Shown: piece after piece, positions 22,684 to 36,917 of the stretch
Layout of the letters: every line of letters begins with the position of its first letter
Position numbering within the stretch: the stretch's first letter is position 1
NCBI RefSeq assembly: GCF_000003815.2
Contig: NC_049983.1
Coordinates: 1,084,900-1,148,899 of the forward strand
DNA from: Branchiostoma floridae
Lineage: Eukaryota; Chordata; Leptocardii; Amphioxiformes; Branchiostomatidae
Reading direction: 5' to 3'
Length of the DNA stretch: 64,000 bases
The notes under the pieces: generated by a model
Databases searched by the model: none
Seen by the model: only the letters and a program-made list of their open reading frames with translations
What the model was told of the DNA's origin: nothing
Position numbers and translations under genes: made by a program

Positions 22684-25351
22684 TCATGTACTCTTAAGAT
22701 ATGGTAGGTATATACGTGCCACAGTGGAATAAGAACCAAACGAATAATATTCCTTATCAGGCATGTTTGCCTCTAACTCATTCCAGACATCAACAGACCT
22801 GTCATACACATATACCAGAATAACCAGATACACTTTGGCTTCGTGGAGGTCGCTAGCACATAATAACAATATGTGTAGCTGGTTCTCCAGTACGAAAAGA
22901 ATAGGAAAACGGTCAACATATAGGTTTTCTGGGCTCTCCCAGCTTTGCACTTTCTGCCAGCGGTCTGACTCTGTGTCCACAGGATAATGCTGCTGCGGAA
23001 CGGAAAGTTATGTCAAGTTGCAGCTGTGAACACTCCTGCCACTGGTTTGTGTGTGGGTTGTACTTTCGAATCTGCTGCAAAGACTGCTCGATATAAACAG
23101 CAAGGTAATACAAAGTTCCACCAACTTTAAAAAGGTGTTTTTCATACGCGAAGTCGTCTTCTGGTCCCTCAGATATCAAGGACACATCTGCTTGTTCCCA
23201 CAAGTTTTTGGCATGGTTGTACTTAAACAGAGATAACTTATCTTTATCCTCTGATCCTTTCGTGTTCAGGATATAGATGTCGTTATCACTGGTGACTGTC
23301 ATGATGGAGGAATTAGGAATGCCTCCAGGCTTGTAACTGCAGCTGATGTACTTCCCTTTCTGTGGGTTCATGAAGAGGAGCTCACTTGAACTGGAGAGGA
23401 CAAAATACAAACTGTCAAAAGTAAAGCTGGACAGAAAACTCTAACTTTCTACAGGAATGAGGCTGAAATTGCAGCAGTTACTGCTCAAGCAAATCTTATC
23501 TTGTAGCCCCATAAGAAATGTCTAAAAGTATAAGTAGGAATTAGATAAGTGAGAGAATAGTTCATTTACTGCAGGACCACAGAATGTAGAAATATATTGT
23601 GCAATAGTTGACTTGTTCACAGCTGACAAAATTTAAAAAATAAGTATATACGTACCCCAGGGCTGCATTGTACAGCATCGCCATTTCCATGGTCATCCCA
23701 AGCCTCGGCTGCAGGTTGAGGTTCCCTTTCTGTACCACATTTTGGAGGACCTCAGAACTCCCAGGATCCTCAGTAACCAGGGGGTGTTCCAAGATGGCTG
23801 CCGTGTCGTCTGAGGTCAGCAGGTTGAAGCGGATGTCAGAGAGGATGCTGGGTAGGTGGTGCAGTCTGTAGAGTAAAGGAAGGTGAAGATTTAGCTGGCT
23901 GCCTTATATCACATTACCTTAATTAATTACGTTTATTTCATGTTAAAACCACGATGTGTACCTACACCCACCTGTCCTCCCTGCTGTGCTGTACCCATCT
24001 CACCACAGCCTCCCACACTGTTGTCTCTTTAACATCCAGCCCATCGTGGCTGATGATCTCAGTCAGCTGATTCATACTCAGGCTGCAAAACTCCTCGCTA
24101 GAGGCAACCTGTGGAGGTACATGTACATGGTACTGTGTGAAAACAACCTTTTATTGGTAAATGTCTGTTGAAATTGAAAAAAAGTACTAAAAAAGTGGTT
24201 TTTTTTCTTTATATTACAAAGTTACAAAGTTCAATTTTTTTGGTGACATCCTCTAAAATAACGATCAATTAACTTACATAAGAGAGAGAACAAACAGGAA
24301 TTGACCCATACCACACAGAGCCATTCTTCTAGACTTTCAAGACAGAGTACAACTATCCTTGTATGAGAGGCAAGTATAAATGAAGTGACCTACTATCAAA
24401 ACATCAAACCCACCTCAACAAAGTTTCTATTGATAAACTTCAGACAAGCTTTTCGGACAATGTCCACAGTGAAGACATTAGAGGACTTGTACAGGTCCAC
24501 ACAGGTGGGGCGATCCACGTTCATGGCCATGTAGCTGCTGCAGGTGTCTCTCACATGATAGTCCAGTTGGAGGAGGTCGGTTGCCTGGTACAGGGGCTGC
24601 ACTTTGTCCAGGGACACATGGAGAGTTCCCGAGTAAATATAGCTTAGGATCTCCCCAAACATACCTGCATCCACACCCTGCAGAACAGTAAATCGTAACA
24701 ATGTTCAAAGATTTAACAAATAAGGTATCATTGTCAGGGTGTATAAAAAAGGGAAATATATACATTTTTGCTTGATTATCTTATGAAAATCATTTATGTC
24801 TACCATTCTGTTATCTTATGTATATTTTAATCTCTACTACTTCCTTCTAGTACTTCATCTGTTTCCGATAACTGTAAAGACTTTTTTGTTGAAAATATTT
24901 GCTCATTATGATGTGGCCACAAAGATGAACTTTGACCCCAAAATACCAAAGAGGTCAGTAGGTGGGGAGGGGGCATAGTGAAGGACAAAGGAAAGTTCAA
25001 CATTTGTTCGTTTTGGTAAACAATAGATTTTCCCTGTTTTATATTGCGCTCTCTATGGTACGCAGCATCTTTAAATGGTCTCTGTTTTACTCTATTTTAC
25101 ACCAAACCTACCTGTAAAACAACCGTATTCTGCCGACTTTCCGCCATGTCACTTGTAAACATGGCCCTGAAGTAGGGGCTGGCCGCGGACAGAACAAGCC
25201 GATGGCAGGGAAACCGCCGGCCCTCGACTTCAAGGACGACATCCTGCAGTACTCCAGCCTTCTGTAGGTCACCCACAGTTCCAAGAAACCCGCGCAGACA
25301 GCTCTAGTCTTGGTAGGAATGAGGACGAACTGCGCTGACGTGGGGTTCTTG
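22684..25351 (-). pseudogene. BTB-BACK-Kelch gene copy 1, decayed
   Basis: Same exon plan as the complete copy at 46221-50564: BTB-1 (25351-25112), BTB-2 (24677-24414), BACK-1 (24108-23972), BACK-2 (23865-23656) and kelch (23390-22684), all with good splice sites. Several faults are visible. The start codon and about 40 bp around it are replaced by a 476-bp MITE at 25354. An in-frame TAG (25314-25316) replaces a Glu codon. In the kelch exon about 175 bp between ALSCG and TESDRWQ is missing near 22985, with loss of frame. BTB-2 gains one His and BACK-1 loses one Glu, both in frame. No functional Cullin-3 adaptor is expected. Confidence 0.85.
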
Positions 25352-25353
25352 AA

Positions 25354-25829
25354 GGTAGCAGAACACAGTTTTCGGCCTATGGGGATTTCTATAGTTAAGG
25401 GCCTCAAGGTGACTAGCTTCGACGCAATGAAAAATATAGTAGGGTGCACTTTTGGAATACCAAAATCGGATATGTTTGAGTTGAAGGTACAAGCTACAAT
25501 ATATTAAAAAACAAAAAAATACTGTCGGCGTATCGTCTTCTCACGCCCTCTTTGAAATGCCCCTCTGCGGAGGTCACAGAACTGCAGCCGGCTCACGCTA
25601 GAAAGGCAGTTGCGTAATGGAGCGCATTTATACACAAAATAGAAAACTTTCACAATCCAAACCATGCAGTCTCAGAGTCGACACCTTCCGTGACCACGTA
25701 GCACAGGTTATATCTGGCTGCCCCTAAAATAAGGCTTTTTACCTCTCCTTCAACAAGTTTATCCGTACTATTTGATGTACCCGCGTCATACTCCCCGGGG
25801 TTCGCCCACTAATACTGTGTTCTGCTACC
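25354..25829. mobile_element. 476-bp MITE (family with GGTNNCAGAACACAGT ends)
   Basis: Terminal inverted repeats GGTAGCAGAACACAGT at both ends. Internal words (CCTATGGGGATTT, GCGGAGGTCA, GAACTGCAG) and the exact length match the MITEs of the array at 30549-36917, but with clear divergence. It sits where the first codons of kelch copy 1 should be; the 5' flank (AGATCAAAGGTTA, then GCACTGATTAC) resumes immediately after it. Confidence 0.8.
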
Positions 25830-25865
25830 TCAAGATCAAAGGTTATATAGCTAAGCACTGATTAC

Positions 25866-27467
25866 TCCTCACATAATGTAGAAGTATGGGGGGGTACTCT
25901 GTTATGGAAATTTGGACATGTCTATCTTTTTGGAAGATAATGTGTTATGCCTCGTTAGCTTGCGTGTAGTTAATGCAGTCATCAGCTTCAATCCGGTGGA
26001 CCAGAGTTCTTTATAGCATTTCTATCGAAAATATTTTCGCCTCCATAGCAGGCACTCTTGGTCCTTATTCGTCTTTTTTTTTGCACATAATACACTTTTG
26101 CTGGCCGGGTCGGCAGTACAAGCGACCTAGTAGAAAAGGGAAAGGCAGGCATAACTGTGTCATGAGCTAAAAAGAAGCCTAAAAACGCCCGAAGAGTTGG
26201 CTATGAATGGTAACTTCGGAGAGTTGCGGTCCTTCCCGGTGTGAGTGGCTCAAACCTTACAGTGGGTAGAAATGACTAAAGCCTCAAACGAAAGAAGAAG
26301 GATGCTGATATGGCCATAACCATACCTAACCAAACGGCTTCCTCAAATGATGTTTAAAAAAATGTAATTCTGACAGCTTTATTGAAGAAGTTCGATGACG
26401 TGAACAAGCAAATGTAACAAGATAGTAAAACTAATGATAACACATTTTTATCTGTGGGAATTTACTCAAATGTTGCACTATAAGAATACGTGTCTCCTGA
26501 TATCACTACGACAAATATACAAAAGTAACGGTCTCCTCTGTCAGCACTGGAACACTAGTGCTGAAGTGGTCGCCATATGTAACCCCAACGGTGCTGTAAT
26601 ACAGCGTATGACTATGTCACTGACTGACTTATATGACATGTTATCCTTACATTTCATCTGTATCTATCCTTGACTGTTACATCACTTTGAACGTTTTCTT
26701 GCAGTTATCGATAGACTTATTAAAACCACATAAAAGTATTTACTACATGTATCAACAATGCTCAACGAACTATTGAAAATAAAAACAAAAGACCCATTGG
26801 GATAAGCAGGTATGGCAGGAAACTAATAGTGATAATATAATTTCAACAGTAAATGTTAATTGTTAAAACAATCTAATTTTTGGTACAAGTTTATAGCAAA
26901 AACATGATAGTAATGGCTATAACAATGGCCATTATGGCCAGGCAGTCCAGGCAACATCTTCCATGCAATATCTACCAGTACAATACAGTACTGCCTGTGC
27001 ATACCTGGCCAGCGGGGGTACTACACTACTGATTTCTCGAACACGTTTTTTTTTTCAAGGTAGCAGATAGATAATGCTACCTGGCAGATGGATGTTGCAC
27101 AATTCAACATCAGGTAAGGTTAATCTCACATTTTCCAACATTTCACTGACTTGTCAAAGACGCATCAAAGAAGAATTACCATGATACATCATTGAAGGTT
27201 ATACATCGTGGTAATAAGATACCGTAAGCCAAATAGTAGTTACTAGTAGTCAATCAAAATGTTATGCAGTTACGTACGTAAATATCGTTTGGCGAAGATT
27301 TGCGGTGAGTAAGAAAAATGTCTCAAATGTACAAAAACTGGCAAACTCCAGTACATCCATCAAATCTTAGATAGTTGTGGTATTAGTCACTCAGGCTATC
27401 ATACAGCTTTACAGCATGTCATTTTGGACTATCCTGTTAAATTTAATACCAATACGTATAATACTTA
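25866..27467. other. No recognisable gene
   Basis: Spacer between kelch copies 1 and 2. There are only short ORFs without domains. The part after about 26700 is the likely 3' UTR side of copy 2. Confidence 0.5.
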
Positions 27468-29692
27468 TTATAACCCAGGTCTACCATCTGTGTTTCCTGC
27501 ACCTTCTGTGTTGGCAGGGCTGGGGTTCAGATATGGAAGGTACATACGAGCCACGGGTATCATAGGATCATACATATACCAACGTTCTTCGGGCAGGACA
27601 GACAACGCTTTCCAAACACCTTCAAACCCGTCATACACAAACGCCTGCTGACCATTTCTGTGCTCACGTGAACCTAAGCCATCATAATCAACCACTGCAT
27701 GCAGCTTCTTTTGGATTGCAAATAGAGCGATGTTTCCAATTTCATTAGCTGTGTTCAGCCATCCTGGAAGCTCACACCAGCTGTCGGTCTCTGTGTCATA
27801 CACCATTATTTTGTCGAAGCTCATAGCTATGCAGAAGATCTCTCTTCCAATGGCAACTGCGTTGTGCAATGCGATCTGAATGTTGTCTGACTTGTTTTTT
27901 CTGCACCACTGGTCTGCCCTTGGGTTGTAACAATGTATTTCTGTCTCTGTAAAGAGATAGATGTGCCGGTTGCAGGACACTACCAAGTTCTGGTCGAACC
28001 ACCCATTAGGTGTCGAACTTGTGTGTGGCACTGTGTGCCACCTGTTTGTTTCCTGGTCGTATTTCCTCAACACCACATGAGACTCTGAGGATGTCACCAC
28101 GAGGTAGAAAAGTTGTCCATCAATTTCCTTAAGGTAGTCGGGTGACGCTAGTATGTTGCTGCCGTTTGGGTTTAATTCCCTTACTGATGACATATGTTCC
28201 CATTCGTTTCTTATGTGGTTATACTTAAGCAGCTCGTTCATCGTAAGTGAATCTTGAGCCAGGAGGTAGATGTCATTGTCTCTAGTAACTGTTCCTGCAA
28301 GTTGAGGTATGTTGTAGTTGCACCTTATGTGCTTCCCTTCTCCGGGGTTCGTCCACAGAATCTCTTTTGTGCTGTTAAGGGAGAGATACATTGAATGGGC
28401 AAGCCAAACCAAATAAATTTTTTGGTCCTTGGATTTACAAAAATGATACTGAAGAGGAATATGAACTTAAAAGCAAAGCAGAGACTGAGGGAGAAGTCTG
28501 CATCTCTCGTGGCGCATAGTTTCAGAGATTAAATATTGTCAAAAATAAATTTGTAGTGTTATCTCGGCCTCTTGCAGAATTTTTGCTAATAATATATCCA
28601 AGAAGAAAGAAAATACATTGATGCGGACTCATGCAACAAAATTTTATTACACAGGTAGAACTATTACATTGAGAATCAACAATGCATAAGGTAAATAGAA
28701 CATAGTTATGTAACATTCAAAAGCAAAAAAAAAATGGAATTACTTAAGTCTGCTGTTGCATGAGGCAGAAAAGTTCACCTACCATTGTTTATCCCTAAAA
28801 GGGGCCATTTGTTTTGGTGCAGTAAACTGACATTGCACTTTTCTTCAATAAAGAATGAAAAAAATACTTATTACTTACATTTTTAAGGTTAAAGGAGGTA
28901 AAAAAGCATCTGCTAACCTTTTGTCCCCGGACCTTTCAGTGAAAAGCAAAGCCATTTCCAGTGTGTCCATCCCAAATCTTTTCTTTAGGTTAGAAGTCCC
29001 CTTCACTGCGTTTCTTATGGCAGAACCCCCAGGATTCTCCCTGACCAGGGGGTGTTCCAAGATGGCTGCCGTGTCATCTGAGGTCAGCAGATTGAAGCGG
29101 ATGTGAGGGAGGATGCTGGGTAGGTGGTGCAGTCTGTAGGGTACATGGTAGGGGTGGGCTCAGCTGACCTCTTGGTATGAAAGTAGTTTATTTCATGTTT
29201 AAATCTAATTTGCATCAATAGAAGACTACCACCCACCTGTCCTCCCTGCTGTGCTGCACCCATCTCACCACAGCCTCCCACACTATTGTCTCTTCTTTAA
29301 CATCCAGCTCATCGTGGCTGATGATCTCAGTCAGCTGATTTACACACAGGCTGCAAAACTCTTCGCTGGAGGAAACCTGCGGAAGTACAGTGTACATATA
29401 TGTAATGTATATATGGTACTGTAAATCTGTACTGTATTTTTGTGGGTCAGCCGTTGCCAGTGCGAGTTACCAAGCTATAGAATGACCCAGTGTAATAAAA
29501 TATAATACAACATACCAACATATGCAATGATACGAAATTTGGCGTACAAAAACATACTGCTTACAAAAAGCATTTTTCATTTGCTAACATTATGAGACCT
29601 TGGGGATTCATTTGGACATGATGAAGATTCTAGTTTTCCCTACTGTAATAAGTTTACATCAGTATAGTAATATCAAGAGGATAGCATCCTAA

Positions 29693-30090
29693 TACAGTAT
29701 AAGCCAGTAAATTACATATCGGATAAACGCACACTTCGGTCAATTGCACGGAATCCCCAAATCCCAAACAGGCTCCCATTAACACTATTATTAGTGACTT
29801 CATTTATCTCCAAGACGAAAAGTCACCAATGCTGGACGATTGCACGAAAATGTCAAACACCGTCGACGAATTGACTAAAATGTTTGCTAAAAATCGGCAT
29901 GCGCAGTATAGATAAGCCGATAACTGCCTGTGTAAATAAAGGAGCAATGCCGACAATGTGTACGAAATTGTTATCAGGAGAAAAAGAAAGCGATATTGTG
30001 GGAGGTCGTGGGTGGGTCCCGGGCATGTCAGCACCAAAAAGAGACGCCCGCCTGCTGAAGGCCGACTTTACGATTTGGCAGACAACTCAA
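29693..30090. mobile_element. Possible pogo/Tigger fragment
   Basis: CAGTATAAGCCAGTAAATTA followed by GATAAACGCACACTTCGGTC resembles pogo/Tigger terminal and subterminal text. A matching opposite end was not found, so it may be truncated. It lies exactly where the BTB-2 exon of kelch copy 2 should be. Confidence 0.35.
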
Positions 30091-30548
30091 TGAAACATAC
30101 TCAATGAAAATTGTTCCCTATTTGTCCATTGCCTAATTACTGTATTTGCATCTAACTGTATTTTGCATCTGATTATCTTATATTAAAAGTATTTTTTATC
30201 CCATTCTGTTATTTTATCTACACAATCTCTAGCATTTCATTTGTTTCCGATAACTGTAAAGACTTATTTTTGTTAAATATATATGCTCATTATGTGGCCA
30301 CAAAGTTGAACTTTGACCCCTGAAATTTCAACGCGGTCAGTAGGTGGGGAGGGGGGCATAACGACGGACAAAGGAAAGTTTAACATTTGTTCGTGTTTGA
30401 TAAACAATGGATTTCCCCTGTTTTCGATGTTCTCTGTGGTACGTAGCATCTTTAGAAGTTCTCTGTTTCGCTCTTGTTTAACTCTATCCTACACCAAACC
30501 TACCTGTAAAACAACCGTATTCTGCCGACTTTCCGCCATGTCACTTGT

Positions 30549-33500
30549 GGTCTCAGAACACAGTTTTTCGCCTATGGGGATTTACATGGTTAAGGACCCC
30601 AAAGTGAGGTGGTTCGACGACTCAAAACCTATAGAAAGGTGCAGATACAATTTACAAGAATTTAGTATGTTGAAGTCGAGGGTACGACCTACAAAATATC
30701 TGAAAATGAGCATAGATTTGCCTGCTCGTTTTTCTATAAAAGACACTTTGATTTGACCCCCAGCGGAGGTCATGGAACTGCAGGCGACGAACAGGAAGTG
30801 CCGGTAACAGTATCAAGGCGCAAATTCCCGCTGGCCGAAGGAGCAACGTAATCCAACTTATACCGTATCAACAACGATATATTCCTCTACCATTCACCAC
30901 AGTTTCCACCTCGCTGTTGTACACGGAAGAATAACTACGGCCTTTGCAAGTACTGCGGTGCACTATTTTAACCCGAACTACTTTTGGGGACGGGGGTCGC
31001 GTATAAATACTGTGTTCTGAGACCTTGAACCAACTTGACCTTGGATTTCTTTTCATTCATACAATAAAACTAGTCAAGATATAAAACCGTACCAAGTTTT
31101 AGAACAGAAATCCAAATGGTTCCTGAGATATGGCCAACTTTGCACTTCGGCGCCTAGCACAGGTGTCGGCCCTGTACAAGGACTATCTGAGGGGCCGCTA
31201 ATTGGTCTCATTATCTCAACAAATTTAATATTCTGGTTGACTTTTTCTTCTACAAGATGCTTGCCAGACCACATTCTACCGTTCTGAGTGATTTGGATTG
31301 GGGGTTAGTCTTTTTTAGGGCGGAAAAGGGGGGGGGGGGTCGAGCGGGCTTTAGACCGCACTAAGTCCTATACTTAAGCATAGGGAGCGGTCTTAGCGGC
31401 CGTTGCCATGGTAACGGCGGTTCTGACGGTAACAAAAATGTTACAGTTCAAGTCAGCCGAGGTCAATTCCTAACATATCATTCGAATTCAATGTTATTAC
31501 CCGTCCCTGGGGAATTAACGCTGTGATTCAAGGTCTCAGAACACAGTATTTCGCCTATGGGGATTTACATGGTTAAGGACCCCAAAGTGAGGTGGTTCGA
31601 CGACTCAAAACCTATCGAAAGGTGCAGATACAATTTACAAGAATTTAGTATGTTGAAGTCGAGGGTACGACCTACAACATATCTGAAAATGAGCATAGAT
31701 TTGCCTGCTCGTTTTTCTATAAAAGACACTTTGATTTGACCCCCAGCGGAGGTCATGGAACTGCAGGCGACGAACAGGAAGTGCCGGTAACAGTATCAAG
31801 GCGCAAATTCCCGCTGGCCGAAGGAGCAACGTAATCCAACTTATACCGTATCAACAACGATATATTCCTCTACCATTCACCACAGTTTCCACCTCGCTGT
31901 TGTACACGGAAGAATAACTACGGCCTTTGCAAGTACTGCGGTGCACTATTTTAACCCGAACTACTTTTGGGGACGGGGGTCGCGTATAAATACTGTAACG
32001 CTGTGATTGAACCAACTTGACCTTGGATTTCTTTTCATTCATACAATAAAACTAGTCAAGATATAAAACCGTACCAAGTTTTAGAACAGAAATCCAAATG
32101 GTTCCTGAGATATGGCCAACTTTGCACTTCGGCGCCTAGCACAGGTGTCGGCCCTGTACAAGGACTATCTGAGGGGCCGCTAATTGGTCTCATTATCTCA
32201 ACAAATTTAATATTCTGGTTGACTTTTTCTTCTACAAGATGCTTGCCAGACCACATTCTACCGTTCTGAGTGATTTGGATTGGGGGTTAGTCTTTTTTAG
32301 GGCGGAAAAGGGGGGGGGGGTCGAGCGGGCTTTAGACCGCACTAAGTCCTATACTTAAGCATAGGGAGCGGTCTTGGCGGCCGTTGCCATGGTAACGGCG
32401 GTTCTGACGGTAACAAAAACGTTACAGTTCAAGTCAGCCGAGGTCAATTCCTAACATATCAGTCGAATTCAATGTTATTACCCGTCCCTGGGGAATTAAC
32501 GCTGTGATTCAAGGTCTCAGAACACAGTATTTCGCCTATGGGGATTTACATGGTTAAGGACCCCAAAGTGAGGTGGTTCGACGACTCAAAACCTATCGAA
32601 AGGTGCAGATACAATTTACAAGAATTTAGTATGTTGAAGTCGAGGGTACGACCTACAACATATCTGAAAATGAGCATAGATTTGCCTGCTCGTTTTTCTA
32701 TAAAAGACACTTTGATTTGACCCCCAGCGGAGGTCATGGAACTGCAGGCGACGAACAGGAAGTGCCGGTAACAGTATCAAGGCGCAAATTCCCGCTGGCC
32801 GAAGGAGCAACGTAATCCAACTTATACCGTATCAACAACGATATATTCCTCTACCATTCACCACAGTTTCCACCTCGCTGTTGTACACGGAAGAATAACT
32901 ACGGCCTTTGCAAGTACTGCGGTGCACTATTTTAACCCGAACTACTTTTGGGGACGGGGGTCGCGTATAAATACTGTGTTCTGAGACCTTAAACCAACTT
33001 GACCTTGGATTTCTTTTCATTCATACAATAAAACTAGTCAAGATATAAAACCGTACCAAGTTTTAGAACAGAAATCCAAATGGTTCCTGAGATATGGCCA
33101 ACTTTGCACTTCGGCGCCTAGCACAGGTGTCGGCCCTGTACAAGGACTATCTGAGGGGCCGCTAATTGGTCTCATTATCTCAACAAATTTAATAGTCTGG
33201 TTGACTTTTTCTTCTACAAGATGCTTGCCAGACCACATTCTACCGTTCTGAGTGATTTGGATTGGGGGTTAGTCTTTTTTAGGGCGGAAAAAGGGGGGGG
33301 GGGGTCGAGCGGGCTTTAGACCGCACTAAGTCCTATACTTAAGCATAGGGAGCTTCTTGGCGGCCGTTGCCATGGTAACGGCGGTTCTGACGGTAACAAA
33401 AACGTTACAGTTCAAGTCAGCCGAGGTCAATTCCTAACATATCAGTCGAATTCAATGTTATTACCCGTCCCTGGGGAATTAACGCTGTGATTCAAGGTCT

Positions 33501-36500
33501 CAGAACACAGTATTTCGCCTATGGGGATTTACATGGTTAAGGACCCCAAAGTGAGGTGGTTCGACGACTCAAAACCTATCGAAAGGTGCAGATACAATTT
33601 ACAAGAATTTAGTATGTTGAAGTCGAGGGTACGACCTACAACATATCTGAAAATGAGCATAGATTTGCCTGCTCGTTTTTCTATAAAAGACACTTTGATT
33701 TGACCCCCAGCGGAGGTCATGGAACTGCAGGCGACGAACAGGAAGTGCCGGTAACAGTATCAAGGCGCAAATTCCCGCTGGCCGAAGGAGCAACGTAATC
33801 CAACTTATACCGTATCAACAACGATATATTCCTCTACCATTCACCACAGTTTCCACCTCGCTGTTGTACACGGAAGAATAACTACGGCCTTTGCAAGTAC
33901 TGCGGTGCACTATTTTAACCCGAACTACTTTTGGGGACGGGGGTCGCGTATAAATACTGTGTTCTGAGACCTTGAACCAACTTGACCTTGGATTTCTTTT
34001 CATTCATACAATAAAACTAGTCAAGATATAATACCGTACCAAGTTTTAGAACAGAAATCCAAATGGTTCCTGAGATATGGCCAACTTTGCACTTCGGCGC
34101 CTAGCACAGGTGTCGGCCCTGTACAAGGACTATCTGAGGGGCCGCTAATTGGTCTCATTATCTCAACAAATTTAATATTCTGGTTGACTTTTTCTTCTAC
34201 AAGATGCTTGCCAGACCACATTCTACCGTTCTGAGTGATTTGGATTGGGGGTTAGTCTTTTTTAGGGCGGAAAAGGGGGGGGGGGGTCGAGCGGGCTTTA
34301 GACCGCACTAAGTCCTATACTTAAGCATAGGGAGCGGTCTTGGCGGCCGTTGCCATGGTAACGGCGGTTCTGACGGTAACAAAAACGTTACAGTTCAAGT
34401 CAGCCGAGGTCAATTCCTAACATATCAGTCGAATTCAATGTTATTACCCGTCCCTGGGGAATTAACGCTGTGATTCAAGGTCTCAGAACACAGTATTTCG
34501 CCTATGGGGATTTACATGGTTAAGGACCCCAAAGTGAGGTGGTTCGACGACTCAAAACCTATCGAAAGGTGCAGATACAATTTACAAGAATTTAGTATGT
34601 TGAAGTCGAGGGTACGACCTACAACATATCTGAAAATGAGCATAGATTTGCCTGCTCGTTTTTCTATAAAAGACACTTTGATTTGACCCCCAGCGGAGGT
34701 CATGGAACTGCAGGCGACGAACAGGAAGTGCCGGTAACAGTATCAAGGCGCAAATTCCCGCTGGCCGAAGGAGCAACGTAATCCAACTTATACCGTATCA
34801 ACAACGATATATTCCTCTACCATTCACCACAGTTTCCACCTCGCTGTTGTACACGGAAGAATAACTACGGCCTTTGCAAGTACTGCGGTGCACTATTTTA
34901 ACCCGAACTACTTTTGGGGACGGGGGTCGCGTATAAATACTGTGTTCTGAGACCTTGAACCAACTTGACCTTGGATTTCTTTTCATTCATACAATAAAAC
35001 TAGTCAAGATATAAAACCGTACCAAGTTTTAGAACAGAAATCCAAATGGTTCCTGAGATATGGCCAACTTTGCACTTCGGCGCCTAGCACAGGTGTCGGC
35101 CCTGTACAAGGACTATCTGAGGGGCCGCTAATTGGTCTCATTATCTCAACAAATTTAATATTCTGGTTGACTTTTTCTTCTACAAGATGCTTGCCAGACC
35201 ACATTCTACCGTTCTGAGTGATTTGGATTGGGGGTTAGTCTTTTTTAGGGCGGAAAAGGGGGGGGGGTCGAGCGGGCTTTAGACCGCACTAAGTCCTATA
35301 CTTAAGCATAGGGAGCGGTCTTGGCGGCCGTTGCCATGGTAACGGCGGTTCTGACGGTAACAAAAACGTTACAGTTCAAGTCAGCCGAGGTCAATTCCTA
35401 ACATATCAGTCGAATTCAATGTTATTACCCGTCCCTGGGGAATTAACGCTGTGATTCAAGGTCTCAGAACACAGTATTTCGCCTATGGGGATTTACATGG
35501 TTAAGGACCCCAAAGTGAGGTGGTTCGACGACTCAAAACCTATCGAAAGGTGCAGATACAATTTACAAGAATTTAGTATGTTGAAGTCGAGGGTACGACC
35601 TACAACATATCTGAAAATGAGCATAGATTTGCCTGCTCGTTTTTCTATAAAAGACACTTTGATTTGACCCCCAGCGGAGGTCATGGAACTGCAGGCGACG
35701 AACAGGAAGTGCCGGTAACAGTATCAAGGCGCAAATTCCCGCTGGCCGAAGGAGCAACGTAATCCAACTTATACCGTATCAACAACGATATATTCCTCTA
35801 CCATTCACCACAGTTTCCACCTCGCTGTTGTACACGGAAGAATAACTACGGCCTTTGCAAGTACTGCGGTGCACTATTTTAACCCGAACTACTTTTGGGG
35901 ACGGGGGTCGCGTATAAATACTGTGTTCTGAGACCTTGAACCAACTTGACCTTGGATTTCTTTTCATTCATACAATAAAACTAGTCAAGATATAAAACCG
36001 TACCAAGTTTTAGAACAGAAATCCAAATGGTTCCTGAGATATGGCCAACTTTGCACTTCGGCGCCTAGCACAGGTGTCGGCCCTGTACAAGGACTATCTG
36101 AGGGGCCGCTAATTGGTCTCATTATCTCAACAAATTTAATATTCTGGTTGACTTTTTCTTCTACAAGATGCTTGCCAGACCACATTCTACCGTTCTGAGT
36201 GATTTGGATTGGGGGTTAGTCTTTTTTAGGGCGGAAAAGGGGGGGGGGGTCGAGCGGGCTTTAGACCGCACTAAGTCCTATACTTAAGCATAGGGAGCGG
36301 TCTTGGCGGCCGTTGCCATGGTAACGGCGGTTCTGACGGTAACAAAAACGTTACAGTTCAAGTCAGCCGAGGTCAATTCCTAACATATCAGTCGAATTCA
36401 ATGTTATTACCCGTCCCTGGGGAATTAACGCTGTGATTCAAGGTCTCAGAACACAGTATTTCGCCTATGGGGATTTACATGGTTAAGGACCCCAAAGTGA

Positions 36501-36917
36501 GGTGGTTCGACGACTCAAAACCTATCGAAAGGTGCAGATACAATTTACAAGAATTTAGTATGTTGAAGTCGAGGGTACGACCTACAACATATCTGAAAAT
36601 GAGCATAGATTTGCCTGCTCGTTTTTCTATAAAAGACACTTTGATTTGACCCCCAGCGGAGGTCATGGAACTGCAGGCGACGAACAGGAAGTGCCGGTAA
36701 CAGTATCAAGGCGCAAATTCCCGCTGGCCGAAGGAGCAACGTAATCCAACTTATACCGTATCAACAACGATATATTCCTCTACCATTCACCACAGTTTCC
36801 ACCTCGCTGTTGTACACGGAAGAATAACTACGGCCTTTGCAAGTACTGCGGTGCACTATTTTAACCCGAACTACTTTTGGGGACGGGGGTCGCGGAGAAA
36901 TACTGTGTTCTGAGACC
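30549..36917. repeat. 982-bp tandem array: 476-bp MITE plus ~506-bp spacer, seven MITEs
   Basis: MITE starts (GGTCTCAGAACACAGT) lie at 30549, 31532, 32513, 33496, 34479, 35460 and 36442, a period of 981-983 bp. The MITEs examined with both ends (first and last) are 476 bp with the inverted end ACTGTGTTCTGAGACC; the second lacks an intact right end (ACTGTAACGCTGTGATTG). Units differ by only a few bases and in G-run length, so amplification is very recent. Each spacer has a GACCGC/GCGGTC stem and an X-box GTTGCCATGGTAAC (first at 31402-31415). The array interrupts the first coding exon of kelch copy 2, with TTGT on both sides. The repeated short ORFs inside are by-products. Confidence 0.93.

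Noticed and set aside
30582-36739. Repeated 60-66-codon ORFs in each array unit
   Set aside because: They recur only because the 982-bp unit recurs; they overlap on both strands, cross MITE text and show no domain.
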